Source: Dioscorea cayenensis subsp. rotundata (Eukaryota; Streptophyta; Magnoliopsida; Dioscoreales; Dioscoreaceae). Taken from it: DNA of 64,000 nt. Made by a program: the position numbers and the translations under genes. Each line of letters begins with the position of its first letter. The first letter of the stretch is position 1. Below are positions 31,815 through 42,625 of this stretch, in pieces. The notes below the pieces were generated by a model. It was not told the origin of the DNA, did not search any database, and saw nothing but the letters and a program-made list of their open reading frames with translations. Location of the stretch: assembly GCF_009730915.1 (NCBI RefSeq), contig NC_052473.1:18000100-18064099 (forward strand). Direction: 5' to 3'.

Positions 31815-32558
31815 CAGAAGCTGACAAAGTCGACCCAATACAAACATGTGAAATAAATCAACCCTCTCTCGCAAACCCATGCCCTAACCCCTAACAAGTT
31901 GCTATTTTTTTTTATCACCATCACATGCATGCAAATAATTAAGAACTTCTCAACGTTGAATTCTTAACATATATATATTAGTGTATGCATGCAAAAAATA
32001 ACATCTTTTGAACGTTGAATGCTTGATAGACTAGTGCATGTAAATAATAACAACTTCTCAACGTTGAATGCTTAACAGGCTAGTGCATGCATGCATATAA
32101 GCAATAACACCTTAAATTTGAACGTTGAATGTTTAACAGACTTGTTGAGTCACTGAAAGAAGATGCCAAGGGAGGACATGTACTATGGTTTTGTGATTCC
32201 CTGTGACAGCATGGATCCCTTCCATGACTACATGTCAGGGATGGGCTACATTCTCTCATGGGACTTAGTTCAATGGATTTCTTCATCAAATATACCTCGA
32301 AACAATTCTGTCGGTCCCGAAGACATGATGACCGGCAAATGGATGACTCTCGGCCAAAAGGCGAAGAACCGATTCAATACAAAGCCGGCAATGTATGACT
32401 TCCCTATTCCGGTTCCTATTGATACTTGCTCTCATGAGTTTGTTCCTGATACTATAGCTGTTCATCGTCTTAAGGATAACCCTAAGTGGGCTAGGACTCT
32501 TAAGTACTTCAATGTCACTGATGCTTTGAAGCCTTCTAAGTTGTATCATATCCCTTGA
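30487..32558 (+). CDS. GT31 (Galactosyl_T) glycosyltransferase-like protein, with one frameshift
   Basis: Two exons: 30487-31043 and 32140-32558, with a 1.1-kb intron. The product (324 residues if corrected) is a type II Golgi protein by appearance: short cytosolic tail, a membrane anchor at about residues 17-40 (IGTIILLLLPFMLLALIFVV), then a luminal domain. FRLLIGILTLPDHYERRHLLR resembles the family's opening strand. VMKADDDIYFRL is the DxD metal/nucleotide-sugar motif, split from the rest by the intron. PREDMYYGFVIPC and YMSGMGYILSWDLV in exon 2, and the late VGPEDMMTGKW (E-D-V/M-G type motif), are also characteristic. The acceptor and substrate are not identifiable. Across the splice the frame fails: after LVESLKE one extra base near 32157-32162 (GAAGATG) is needed to explain the loss of frame, otherwise a stop follows within 20 codons. 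No alternative AG rescues it. Confidence 0.85.
31099..31175. repeat. Near-perfect hairpin in the GT31 intron
   Basis: TTAACTCTTGGTCTTGAACA...(TA)n...TGTTTCAAGACCAAGAGTTAA: arms of ~35 bases pair with a single one-base bulge around an (AT)n loop. It would form a stable stem in the nuclear transcript. It could be a small-RNA precursor or a MITE remnant. Confidence 0.85.
31600..31815. repeat. (AT)n tracts in the GT31 intron
   Basis: Long uninterrupted (TA)n tracts at about 31667-31697 and 31780-31811, in an intron otherwise made of AT-rich sequence with CCCTAAC words. Confidence 0.8.
31945..32140 (+). repeat. Four degenerate tandem units running into the GT31 3' splice site
   Basis: The core AACGTTGAAT(G/T)(C/T)TTAACAG occurs at 31952, 32011, 32060 and 32121, spaced 59, 49 and 61 bases, with GTGCATG(CATG) between units. 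The third and fourth units both end in TTAACAG. Only the fourth is followed by sensible coding sequence, so the real acceptor (32138-32139) has at least one decoy upstream. Confidence 0.8.
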
Positions 32559-33160
32559 TTTTATTTTATTTTATTTTTTGTATTATTTACCTGCTTTAAT
32601 TTACTCAATTGATGTTAATTTAATTGTTATTTTCATTGTTAAGAGCTATAAATATTCAGTGGCTGCCTTTGATAGGCAGAGAGTTGAATCTTAATTTGTT
32701 TAATTTATTTTATACCCCCTCAAGATACTCTCTTATATATATATATATGTATGTATTGTTCTTGAAATTTGTAATTTTATACAACTCTCACTGGTGGGAT
32801 GGTTGACCAATATATATAATTAAAACAATAGAATAATTATATTTTTATTGCTAAAACCAAAAAGAAATATATTGTAAACTTCTAAAATATATCTTTATAC
32901 TTAAAAACAATTATAATGATTTCAATTTATATATATATATATATATATATAAGACCACTTGCGCAAATTGTAATTAATTTTTAATGACAAATGAGGTTTA
33001 GAATAGCAATTTTTAAATTTGTTTCTCTAAATATCAAATTAATTGGATTGTGTGTAAATGAGAGAGATTTGCATCAAATGGCATTTCATTCAAATATTGC
33101 TTTAATTTAAAGATTAATTTAGAAACGAATCTTCATAAAAGGTTAACTCTAATCCAAAAT
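32559..33160. other. GT31 3' flank
   Basis: Probable 3' UTR and AT-rich intergenic sequence with an (AT)n tract at 32930-32951. Nothing else seen. Confidence 0.5.
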
Positions 33161-33164
33161 ATCA

Positions 33165-34860
33165 AACTAATTTATCGTGAATATACACTCAAAACTCAAG
33201 AGAGATTCCTTTATTTAAAAGAGATAAATTTAGAAAGGTGTTAATGTGAATACGCTCAAATTCAAGAGTGATTTTTTTACATATAAAAGAGATTTATTTA
33301 GAAAGATACTGAACTTTAAATTCTTGATGAGCCAGAGAATCTTAAATTTGAATAATTAAAATATTTGTTGCTATATATATATATACAAAACCACCATATA
33401 TATATTATGATGAAAAGTTAATTTTAATTTTTTTTTATGATATTACATCGTGAAATAGCATTAAAGTGAAAAAGTAAAATACCATTCTTCAAAACAAGCC
33501 AAATAAAATAAATGAACATAAATATTAATTTTAACCTAATGGTCTTTGGTCTAATAGTACTGATCTCACGTTATAAGGTGGTTTATAAAGACTTTTATTA
33601 CTTAGGTTTGAAATGCGTTGAACATAGTGGTGCTAAATAAAATCCCTTGCTGTGGGACCCTTGACTAATGACTTATCGATTTTATAAAAAAAATTGATTT
33701 TTTATGGGGGTGTATATGCAAATATAAGTCTTGCATAATTATATACATATACATTTCACAAATTAATTAAATTTATAGTATTCTATATTTTTAATACATT
33801 TTTTATAATACCAAAATAAAACAGAATATTTGACCATGCAGGCCTTCAAAGTGGGCCCGCTATTTTGGCCAAGCCCAACATTAAACCCTTTTTTGCCGTT
33901 TTTCAAGAAAGATAAAAAAATTTATTGTAAATACACTCCAAAAACTCAAGAGAGATTTCTACATTTAAAAGTGACAAATTTAGAAAGGTGTTATTGTGAA
34001 TACATTTAAAATTCAAGAGAAATTCTTACATTTAAAAGAGATAAATTTAAAAATATCATAAATTTTAAATTCTTTATATGCCGGAGAATCTTAAATTTGA
34101 AATAATCTAAAGGTGAACTTATGCATATGTGATATGTCCCTCCCCCGGAAGTACTGTTCACTATACAGTTCATATACTGTTCACCTGGGATTTTTATACT
34201 ATTCTTATACTGTACATATACTGTATATCCAGGTTCCAATACTGTTTGGTACTGTTTATATTCATATAAAAAGGGCGTTTGTCGTCTATTATTCAAAAAA
34301 CTTATGCATATGGTATTAATTTCAATTTCTTTAATCACGGTACTTGTGAAAATGACATTAAAGTGAAAAAAATAAAGAGATAGCCCAAAGACCATGAAAT
34401 CAAGATATGACTTATCTTTACTCATTTAATTGTTTAAATTTAATAATTTCTAAAATAAAGAGCACTAATATTTTAAAATAATTACTAATTTATTTCTATA
34501 TTGTATAATAAACAAAAACCAAAATCTATAAATCAATAGTTAATAATGAGTCATATTTAGGAACTGAATCTATTGGATTATATTAATGGTCCCGTGGGAA
34601 CATCTCTTCACAAAATATATGTACACAAATATTGATTTGTTAGAAGGGTGTATAAGCAAATATACTCAATCTTGGATAAGTATATGTACATATAAATTTC
34701 CCAAATTAGAATTTATAGTATTTCGTTTTTTAAATACCTTTCATTTTAAATACGAAAATAAAACAAAACTATTTACTAAGTGGGCCTTTAAACTGGGCCT
34801 ATTTTACGCCCAAGCCCAACATGAGATATATAAATAGGTCTTGGCCCACTTCCTACTCCC
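33165..34860. repeat. Direct duplication of a promoter-containing segment
   Basis: 33165-33900 and 33905-34860 share an ordered set of words: AAACTCAAGAGAGATT, TAAATTTAGAAAGGTGTTA, GAGAATCTTAAATTTGAA, GGGTGTATA.GCAAATATA, ATTTATAGTATT, and finally AAGTGGGCC...GCCCAAGCCCAACAT. Unit 2 has gained a 171-bp retroposon. The duplicated end carries TGGGCC/GGCCCA elements; only unit 2 leads into a leader-like sequence. Confidence 0.75.
34118..34312. mobile_element. Short retroposon with 12-bp target-site duplication
   Basis: CTTATGCATATG stands at 34118-34129 and again at 34301-34312. Between them are 171 bp ending in AAAAAA, as expected for a retroposed sequence. The insert contains several TACTGTTCA/TACTGT words and no clear pol III boxes. 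The homologous unit-1 site near 33345 has no insert, so insertion came after the segment duplication. Confidence 0.7.
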
Positions 34861-35085
34861 GCGCGCGCCCCGCCCGCCCCGCCCGCTGGGGCTTGCGCTA
34901 GGGCACTGAGAAACCATTCAAGCTCTCTCTCGAATTTTAGGGTTTTTCGATCTCTTCCCCTTTGTTCTTAGCCCTTTTCAGCACCCTTGAATCCATTGCT
35001 TCTTATCTTATGTTTCCCCGATCGATCTGCGAGGCGGGATTGGTAGTGTTCTTGGACAATCGCTGAGAAAAAGCTTTGTGAATGG
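34780..35085 (+). promoter_or_regulatory. Housekeeping-type promoter and 5' exon of an unidentified gene
   Basis: Four TGGGCC/GGCCCA site II elements (34781-34851), a TATA-like ATATATAAATA (34825-34835) and a telo-box TAGGGTTTT (34939-34947) are arranged as in plant genes for ribosomal and other growth-related proteins. A GC-rich leader follows and ends GTGAATG|GTTAGATC at about 35080, a plausible donor directly after an ATG. I could not find the coding exons downstream with confidence. The gene may be non-coding, have lost its body, or have small exons I failed to recognise. Confidence 0.5.
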
Positions 35086-38035
35086 TTAGATCTCTGGTGT
35101 TTTTTTTTTTCATTTGTTGATATTTGTTTGTGGATAAATGTATGTGATTTGTTCGAAATTTTTTATTTTTTTTGAGTATCAATTGATCAGAGCGTGCTGC
35201 GGTTTCTTTTAGTGTTCTTAGTGATTATTAGAATGTTAATTATCAGTTACTTGGGAAAAAAAATATCTGATGATTTGGGAAATCTCTAGTTTTGTTGATG
35301 TTTGTTTTAGATTAATTTTTGTGAATTGGTTGAAATTTGTGATGTTTATTGAGTGTGGATTGATAAGATCATGCATGGGATGTCTTTTGTTGTTCTTGGT
35401 GTAGAATGCTGATATTGAAGATAGTTTTACTATATGTTCTCTAGGCGTTCCACTTTGTTAGATGTCTGCCCCTGACACCCTTTCGGCTTAGACTCTTAGC
35501 GGACCAATTGCATCAAGTCTTGAAACTGTCTTCTTTGATGCACTGTGCAAACGATAGATGATGGATTAAATTTATGTTGTAAAAGAATTCTAGGTAGAAC
35601 AATCAGATGTCTCAAAACTCTTTTTTTTATTTTTTAAAGATAAATGGTTATTATTTTGAAGCATATTGGGAAATGAAGAGGTCCAATAGGAATTCATGAA
35701 GAAAAAGTTATGCACATTCAGTTCTCTGTAGTAAAATCAATGTTCTACTTCCCTCCTCACAAAACATGCACTTTAGAGACTGAAATAGACTGAAGCACCA
35801 CCATCCTCTGTTAGGCTGATATGAGGCTCTTCATAGCAAAGCCACGGCAAGGATTTGTATCCAAAGATGCTGGGAAGCCTCCTGTACAGTGCCGTGCACC
35901 GATGTATCTTCTGTTCTGGCTAGTAATCCATGTCCACCTGATTTGCCTGCTTGATTTTGTTGGCACTCACATTTGTACAGCTGAAGATGGTATAAGACTC
36001 TTAGGTCTTTGGTGTTGAGAGCACAAGAGAATAAGGGAACATGGAACAAATTAAGTTACCACAAATGGCTATGATTTTTGCCTTATGATGGTTGCATTAT
36101 TATTTCCATTTAGACCAAACTCAGCTCTGTGGTTGAGCAGTCTTCTTTTACGATTACGAATAACAATGGCTAGAGAAGGAGCATTTTTTGTTATTTATCC
36201 TAAATAATTTTTTTAAGGATAAATATAGCCAATCACATTTATTGTTGGGATCACTGTGCATTATTTTTATTTTAAGCCTTTTTATCTGAATTAATTGGCA
36301 TTAAATTTTGAGTCATCAAAGGCTGTGTTTTATGCTATGATATTTCCCTAATTGTTTTCTTTTTGTTTTCAATACTTATTCAGTTATTTGAAGCCCTGAT
36401 ATATATATATATATATATATATATGTTTCTAAACTAAAATATAATGAATGAGATGATACAGATAATCATAATTTATAATTGTTATGCAAACCACAAAATG
36501 ATTTCAGATTTAAGGGCTTATTAAAATTCCTGTTTTTGTTGTACCACATAATAATTCACCCTGTGAAAACAGCCATCGAGTCTTCCAATGTTTAATATAA
36601 GAAGGTGTGACTATTTGTAGGGTCTCAAAGTTTAGTAGCCCTAATCTTCTCTTATATGGTAGTTTGCATAAATTTATGCTGCCATAGTTTATTGATGGGT
36701 GCTGCTTTGGGGTGCTTGATTGATGTTTCAGTTTTCCCAAAGTTTCTCTTTATTGCATGGTTTTGTTCAAAGACATAATTTAAGGAGGTTAGGGCAACTG
36801 GGTAACAGTTTCAGCCTTTGATTTACCACTAATATTGTGGTGGTTAAATTGTTTATAGAGTTGAATATCTGTAAAATACGTATTCTTTCTAGAATAAGGT
36901 TCAGAAGTCCTAGTGGGAGCAGCAAATTTGGGATATGAATTTGACTTTGGTTCTTTACTTAAACAGAGGATCTTTTCCATTTGCTTGAAATTTTGAAAGC
37001 TAGTTTACTTCATTTTTTATTGTTTTTTTTTCCTCGCTTGTATCATGGCTTGGAGAAGAGTTGTTTGTCCTTATAGTTAGGCCTTATGCTGTTAACTTTT
37101 TTAGATTATGAAGATATTAAAAGTTCAACTTTGTGTGTCCTGATTATGGTCTGAGAGCTAAAGTGCTGTATGTGATCATGGAAGTATATGAATGGAAATC
37201 AATGATGGGGAAATAAATCTCCTTTTATGCCCTCATAATTGATGTGGTGTCATAAGTATCACTAATCACCAATCGCTCCTATGAACTCAACATCTTCTTG
37301 GTAGTGTGTTTTTTATGCTTTGTTTCTTGTCTAGATTTTGAGTCCCAAGTATTTATGAACATTATTCTGATTCACCCATGACCTATGGGCAGATGAAGCC
37401 GGATCCGGTTCTCACTCAAATGGTTAACTCGTTATGGTCCTATTATTACTCGTGAGGGTGGCAAAGCCGGGAAAAAAAAATCAAAACTTGTCTTTGAGCT
37501 CTCTTTTAGGGCTTTCTAGCCATTGTATGTCACATGCTCTACTTTCTTGTCTTAGCAAGCGTGGAAGGTAAGGTCAGAAGTGCTGCTACATTTGCTCTTG
37601 TTTTCCATGGTACATGTATGATCTCGTTGTTGTAGCAATCACCAGCTTCAGAACAAAGTTATTTATTTATTTTCACTTGAAGTTTTTCTTATGATAAAGT
37701 GGGTGTCCACTAACTCCGAAGTTAGTCCTTCCTATTTTTTCGTATAAGATGTGCGACATAGCCATGATACTGGTTTGCCTTAGGATTCAGGAAGATGGTT
37801 ATTATCCATTAATGTCCTCTATGTTAAATACAATTGAAAGACATGGGCTCATCCTAAGGTAGACGCTAGTTTTTGACTATGTAGCACGACCCTTGTTCTT
37901 AGTTAGTTCAACAATATGGCTTAATTTTTTCAAGGTTTAAATGCGTTATGCCGTTATTGGTCCATATATTATGTTGTATAGTGTGTTTTTGCCTTTATTA
38001 AAAACTTGCATTAAACCCTTATACTATGCAGATAA
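35086..38035. other. Possible intron or 3' body of the unidentified gene; no coding exon recognised
   Basis: T-rich, intron-like composition throughout. A less AT-rich island at 35440-35560 (GACACCCTTTCGGC..) and another at 35810-36010 stand out. The second is open on both strands for ~65-70 codons, but neither translation resembles a known family. An (AT)n tract is at 36401-36424. The islands might be exons of a non-coding RNA. Confidence 0.35.
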
Positions 38036-38051
38036 AATTCACTTTGCTCTG

Positions 38052-38286
38052 CCAATGATCAAATGATCTATTGGTATATGGGTCGCCAATAGAGCTCTTC
38101 ACCGAGTGGTGAGAGTTCGATTCTCGACTGAGGGCACATTTTTGGGAGATGTGAGCGGTGGTTGTATGCGGGTGGTTTCAGTGTCCATGTGTGCACGGTC
38201 CCGCCCCCATTTGTTCTACCAAAGGCTTGTATGTACTCGCAGCGGTTTAACTAGCGCTTTCGAGTTGTCTGTTTTTTTGTCAAAAA
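38052..38286 (+). mobile_element. SINE retroposon, copy 2, with 13-bp target-site duplication
   Basis: TCACTTTGCTCTG flanks the element on both sides (38039-38051 and 38287-38299). Inside are a tRNA-like A box (TGGTATATGGG, 38072-38082), a B box (GAGTTCGATTC, 38113-38123, 41 bases on), the shared body, and an A-rich end (GTCAAAAA). This copy defines the boundaries of the family; copy 1 is at 22394-22622. It probably lies in an intron or 3' flank of the unidentified gene. Confidence 0.85.
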
Positions 38287-38499
38287 TCACTTTGCTCTGT
38301 ATGGCTTACATGATACTCACATTGCAATACACACTTTCATATTTTTTTTTTTAAATTAATAAGAATGAGGTGGATATTAAATGCTTACTTTGGTTGCTGA
38401 CATCTTGGGGTTTATTTGGCAAAAGTTGTCTCGAAGAAAATAGATTTTTAAAGATTTTGAATTATTCACTTTATGTTGTTTAAAAAATATTTTTATTTT

Positions 38500-38834
38500 T
38501 TAAATTCGCTTTTCCTCCATCCTCTCCAGTCTCCACTTGTATCTTTATCCATATCTTAATTCTTCACCCCATCTCTTTCTTTCTTCACTTTCTCTTTCTC
38601 TTTCCCTCTTTCTCTCTTGAGTTAAACTTTTTTTATTTTTCCCATTTTCCTAAGCCATGTAATCCATGGATGGAGATAGAGGTAGAGGAGAAGAACATAA
38701 ACAAAGGGGATGGAGAATGGAGGTGGATGTGGAGAAATAGCCATGGAGGTTGAAGAGGAGGACAAAGATGGAGATGGAGTAGGAAAAGAGGCAAAAGGAA
38801 GGAGAGACAGGCGGACTACGGAGATGGAGATATA
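38500..38834. repeat. Pyrimidine tract followed by GGAGAT-rich purine tract
   Basis: 38570-38625 is CTTT/CTC-rich and 38660-38830 is built of GGAGATGGAGA/GGATGGAGA-like words. The two halves could pair imperfectly, recalling a decayed fold-back element. No reading frame of interest. Confidence 0.5.
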
Positions 38835-39283
38835 GGTGTTGTTTAGATCGAACTTTATAGTGACCCTAAAAGCTACTTTATTTCGTAAGTTAAGTCTTTA
38901 TGAGGGTTTTTTATATTGTGTTTGGATGAGAACTTTTTGAATAATTTCAGTGTGAAATAAAGTCTCAAATCGAACTTTATTTTATAAAGTTTGCCAAACA
39001 CTAACTTATGGAAATAAAGTTTGTTTTGATAAAGTTTATTTGGTTAAGTGCATTTTACTAAAATGCCTCGATCAATCTAGTAAAAAGGGTATTTTAGTAA
39101 TTTTTTTGTTGTAAAAGTAATTTTTAAATAAAGCATACTAAACATTTTCACTATTCTGAAGTGTTTACAAAACTAATACATCCAAACAAAAAAATATCGT
39201 AAAGAATTTAACTTATTCTAAAAGTACTTTTTTTTAAAAGTGCTTCTACAAAATTAAAAAAAAGCACCAATCCAAATAACCCC
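38835..39283. mobile_element. MITE (449 bp) with inverted ends and ATA target duplication
   Basis: Left end GGTGTTGTTTAGAT; reverse complement of the right end GGGGTTATTTGGAT. ATA flanks both sides (38832-38834, 39284-39286). The interior is AT-rich with AAAGTACTT/AAAGTGCTT words near the right end and no coding capacity. Probably PIF/Harbinger-derived. Confidence 0.6.
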
Positions 39284-39286
39284 ATA

Positions 39287-40338
39287 CAGTAAGAGTAGAA
39301 AAAAGAAATGAAGAAGGGAAGGTGATGAAGATTGAAGATGGATAAGGACAAAAATAAAAATAAAATTTTATGCGGCTACGTCAAGTCATGCCACATGATG
39401 AAAAAAAATCATTTTTCTAAAGTTATTTTCCATGTGGCAACTCTAGGTAAGTAAACCCGACATGTGTCTATCAGTCTAGGCCTTTAACATTCAGCTCATT
39501 ATTATTAATCTTAAAAAAAAACATAAATACATGGACGTATATCATGTTGGTGTCATGCAGGTGATATGGGCCAAAGTAAACTTTGTCCATATGGTATTAT
39601 TGGTATAAGTGTCTTAATGTATAAATTTCAAACAGAAGGACAAAGTTGCACTGTATGTTATAGTTTAGGGACTAACAATGCACTTAAGCTACTATATTTG
39701 GTATAAGATGTCAATTGATACCTGGGAGTGTGCCCATTCATGTGTGCAGCTAGGGACATGGAGATGCATATTATTGACTAGATTTCATTATGAACATCGT
39801 CCTTGATTTCTCAGGTTAATTTTCAAGTGGCTTAAATAGTTTAACAAGTAAAAGCTGCAAAAACCAATTATCCCTTGAAAATTTTTTTATTGGGTATGAT
39901 ATCTCCTTGTTAAGGAGGAAGTAAATGAATGTGTTGAAACGAAAGCAAAAGAAAATTTTACCAGCATAATCCTCATTCAACCAAAGATGGATATTATGGT
40001 ATTACCTTGTTTTCTTTTGTTGTATTTTTCCTGCAGTCGATTGCATGTATGCATCAAATCCCATACAAAAGCTAGAAATCAATTTAGACAAAAGATACAT
40101 ATTTATTATTATTATTTTTGGTTAAACTTATGATGCAAGTTGGCTTGATTTTTACGTTCTGAATCAATGCAGAGTGGTGAATTATCTTTTCTGTGTGGGT
40201 TATGGTACAACCTGAACGTACGTTCTGAATCTGATGAGCTATACAGGCTACAGATGGAGCCTAGACCAAGCCTCTTTCCAAGTCTCATGCACATCAATGC
40301 ATACTAGATGTGACACAATAAATTGTACAAGCGGATGT

Positions 40339-40384
<46 letters not shown>

Positions 40385-41020
40385 TGAGACACATGACAAC
40401 CCATTTGGGCCTTTGGCTCTACATGCACAGTAAGTACTTAATTTTTTTGCAAAAGAATCACATGTAGTAGTAGTATTATCATTCATTCAATGGAATAGGA
40501 GGAATATATGCCTTCCATCTTTTAACTTTGTATTCCTCGGCTTTCTCAGACCTTTTCGCTCTTTTCTCTTCTCAGTAGATTCGATTCTCTCTTTATGAAC
40601 AGGAGAAATCTGATATCCATTTACACCATCTTACTTCCTCCAATAGACTTACTCCTCCATTATATATTTTTTTAATCTTTCTTGAAAAACTGAAGAGTTT
40701 ATTAGCCTGTATGGATGCGGGAATTAAATACATGATCCTATGGATAGATGGAGAGATTTCTATCACCCTTTTTTAATCTCCAATGTTATTCGGGAAACGG
40801 GCAAAATGCAGTTACTGATCAGAAATTATATTACTTTCTTGGAGTTTTTCAAGGCTTCTTACATCTTCCTCACTCTGTTTGAGGTTTCTTGTGACTTTAG
40901 GTTTACTTGTGGATTGATTTGATTGCATGCAGGTAATAATATCAATAATATCAATAAATAAAAACGTTATCTTTCATTTTTAATGACAGTAAATCCGCAT
41001 TTATTAACTTTCCATATTTA
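39287..41020. other. Intergenic region upstream of the AAA-ATPase gene
   Basis: No gene seen. Includes the (GA)n tract 40339-40381. Short frames at 40234-40486 and 40740-40922 are chance openings, the first within the (GA)n tract. Confidence 0.5.
40339..40381. repeat. (GA)n microsatellite
   Basis: About 21 uninterrupted GA units. Confidence 0.97.
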
Positions 41021-41026
41021 CATCTA

Positions 41027-41028
41027 CG

Positions 41029-41068
<40 letters not shown>

Positions 41069-41102
41069 CAAGTTTTAGACAGGGATTTTGTTCTCTGCCA
41101 AA
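41027..41102 (+). promoter_or_regulatory. (CT)n-(TA)n leader of the AAA-ATPase gene
   Basis: A (TC)n tract (41028-41053) followed by (TA)n (41054-41068) ends ~35 bases before the start codon. CT-rich tracts of this kind are frequent around plant core promoters and 5' UTRs; the start of transcription is not determinable. Confidence 0.5.
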
Positions 41103-42625
41103 ATGAAGGAGTTCTGGACTTCAATAGCATCACTACTGGGCGCCTTAGCTTTCTTCCAAAGCATTCTCCAAGCCGTGTTCCCACCCCAACTCCGTTTCAC
41201 CATTGCTAAGCTCTCTCACCGTCTCTTCCACTGCTTCTCCTCCTACTGCTACTTCGAGATAACTGAAACCGATGGCGTGAACACCAACGAGCTCTACAAC
41301 GCCGTTCAGCTTTACCTTAGCCGCTCTGCCTCCGTGTCAGCTAGCCGGTTGAGCCTTAGCCGAGCTCTCAACTCGTCTTCCTTCACTTACTCCCTCTCTA
41401 ACAACGACCAACTTGTTGACACCTTCAATGGCGCCACCGCCACCTGGGAACACGTCGTCACTCAGCGGCAAAATCCATCCTTTTCCTGGCGTGCCATCCC
41501 TGATGAGAAGCGTGGCTTCACCCTCTCCATCAAGAAGAAGGACAAACCTATTATTCTTCAATGCTATCTCAATCACATCATGCTCACCGCCGCCCAGCTC
41601 CGTCATCTCAACCAAGATCGTCTTCTTTTCACTAACTCCCGTGGCGGTGCTCTTGACTCCCGTGGCCACCCTTGGGAGTCTGTTCCTTTCAAACATCCTA
41701 GCACTTTTGATACTCTGGCTCTTGATCCTGCTCGCAAGCTTGAGATCCTTCTTGATCTTAGAGATTTCGCTGATGGCCAGGCTTTTTATAAGAAGACTGG
41801 AAGAGCTTGGAAACGTGGGTATCTTCTTTATGGACCTCCAGGTACTGGGAAATCTAGCTTTGATTGCTGCCATGGCTAACTTTCTTGGCTATGATATTTA
41901 TGATCTTGAGCTTACTGAGGTTCATTCTAATTCTGAGCTCCGGAAACTCCTCATGAAGACTACTCCTAAATCCATCATTGTCATTGAAGATATTGACTGC
42001 TCTATCAATCTCTCTAACCGGAGTTCTGCTGGGAAGGTGACCGTCCCCTGTTCTGGGCCTGATTCTGTTGTACATGGTGTTGATGATGTTAATTCTTCCA
42101 AGACTATTACTTTATCTGGGCTGCTGAATTTTACTGATGGGTTGTGGTCGTGTTGTGGGAGTGAGAGGATTTTTGTGTTCACGACCAATCATATTGAGAA
42201 GCTTGATCCTGCTCTGTTGAGGTCTGGCAGGATGGATATGCATATCTTCATGAGTTACTGTTCTTTTCCCGCACTTAAGATTTTGATGAAGAATTACTTG
42301 GATTGGGATTTTGATGGTGAAGAGAATGGAGATGAGGATGAGTTGTTGAAGGAGTTGGAAGAGGTGGTTGATGGCGCTGAGATGACTCCTGCTGATATTA
42401 GTGAAGTTCTTATTAAGAACAGGCGATTTGAGAAGCGTCAGGCTGCAAAAGAGCTCTTGCAAGTGCTGAGGAAACAGAGTGTTGGCTAAAAGGAAGAAGA
42501 GTAATGGGAATGAAGTGATGATGGAGGAGGAGCAGGAGAAGAGAGCATTGGAGAGTCCAAAGGAGGATGAAGAGACATTGGTGAACCACAACGAGAAGAA
42601 GAACAATGCCGGTAAGGATAAGTGA
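41103..42625 (+). CDS. AAA-ATPase of the plant BCS1/ASD type, with two frameshifts
   Basis: An intronless gene; the corrected product is 506 residues, normal for the family. The N-terminus has a membrane anchor (LGALAFFQSILQAVFPPQ, about residues 11-28) as in the mitochondrial outer-membrane AAA proteins (AATP1/OM66/ASD). This is followed by the AAA-associated region and a single AAA module: Walker A GPPGTGKS (residues 244-251), Walker B SIIVIEDIDCS, and the sensor/arginine-finger segment VFTTNHIEKLDPALLRSGRMD. The start is the first ATG after the CT leader. At 41859-41861 AGCTTTGATTGC has one T too many: GKSS is followed in the next frame by LIAAMANFLG. A second +1 step between about 42470 and 42482 would replace the early stop at 42487 with a charged tail rich in KRKK and EEE, ending at 42623-42625. 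The second event is less certain because C-termini vary in this family. Confidence 0.85.

Noticed and set aside
32100-32165. Alternative splice acceptors to rescue the GT31 frame
   Set aside because: Every AG between 32079 and 32163 either gives the wrong phase or runs into a stop before the conserved PREDMYYG segment.
35821-36049. Short frames on both strands in the GC-richer island
   Set aside because: Neither translation resembles a known protein and both strands are open. Kept only as a possible non-coding exon.
40304-40486. Frames through the (GA)n tract
   Set aside because: Low-complexity translation only.
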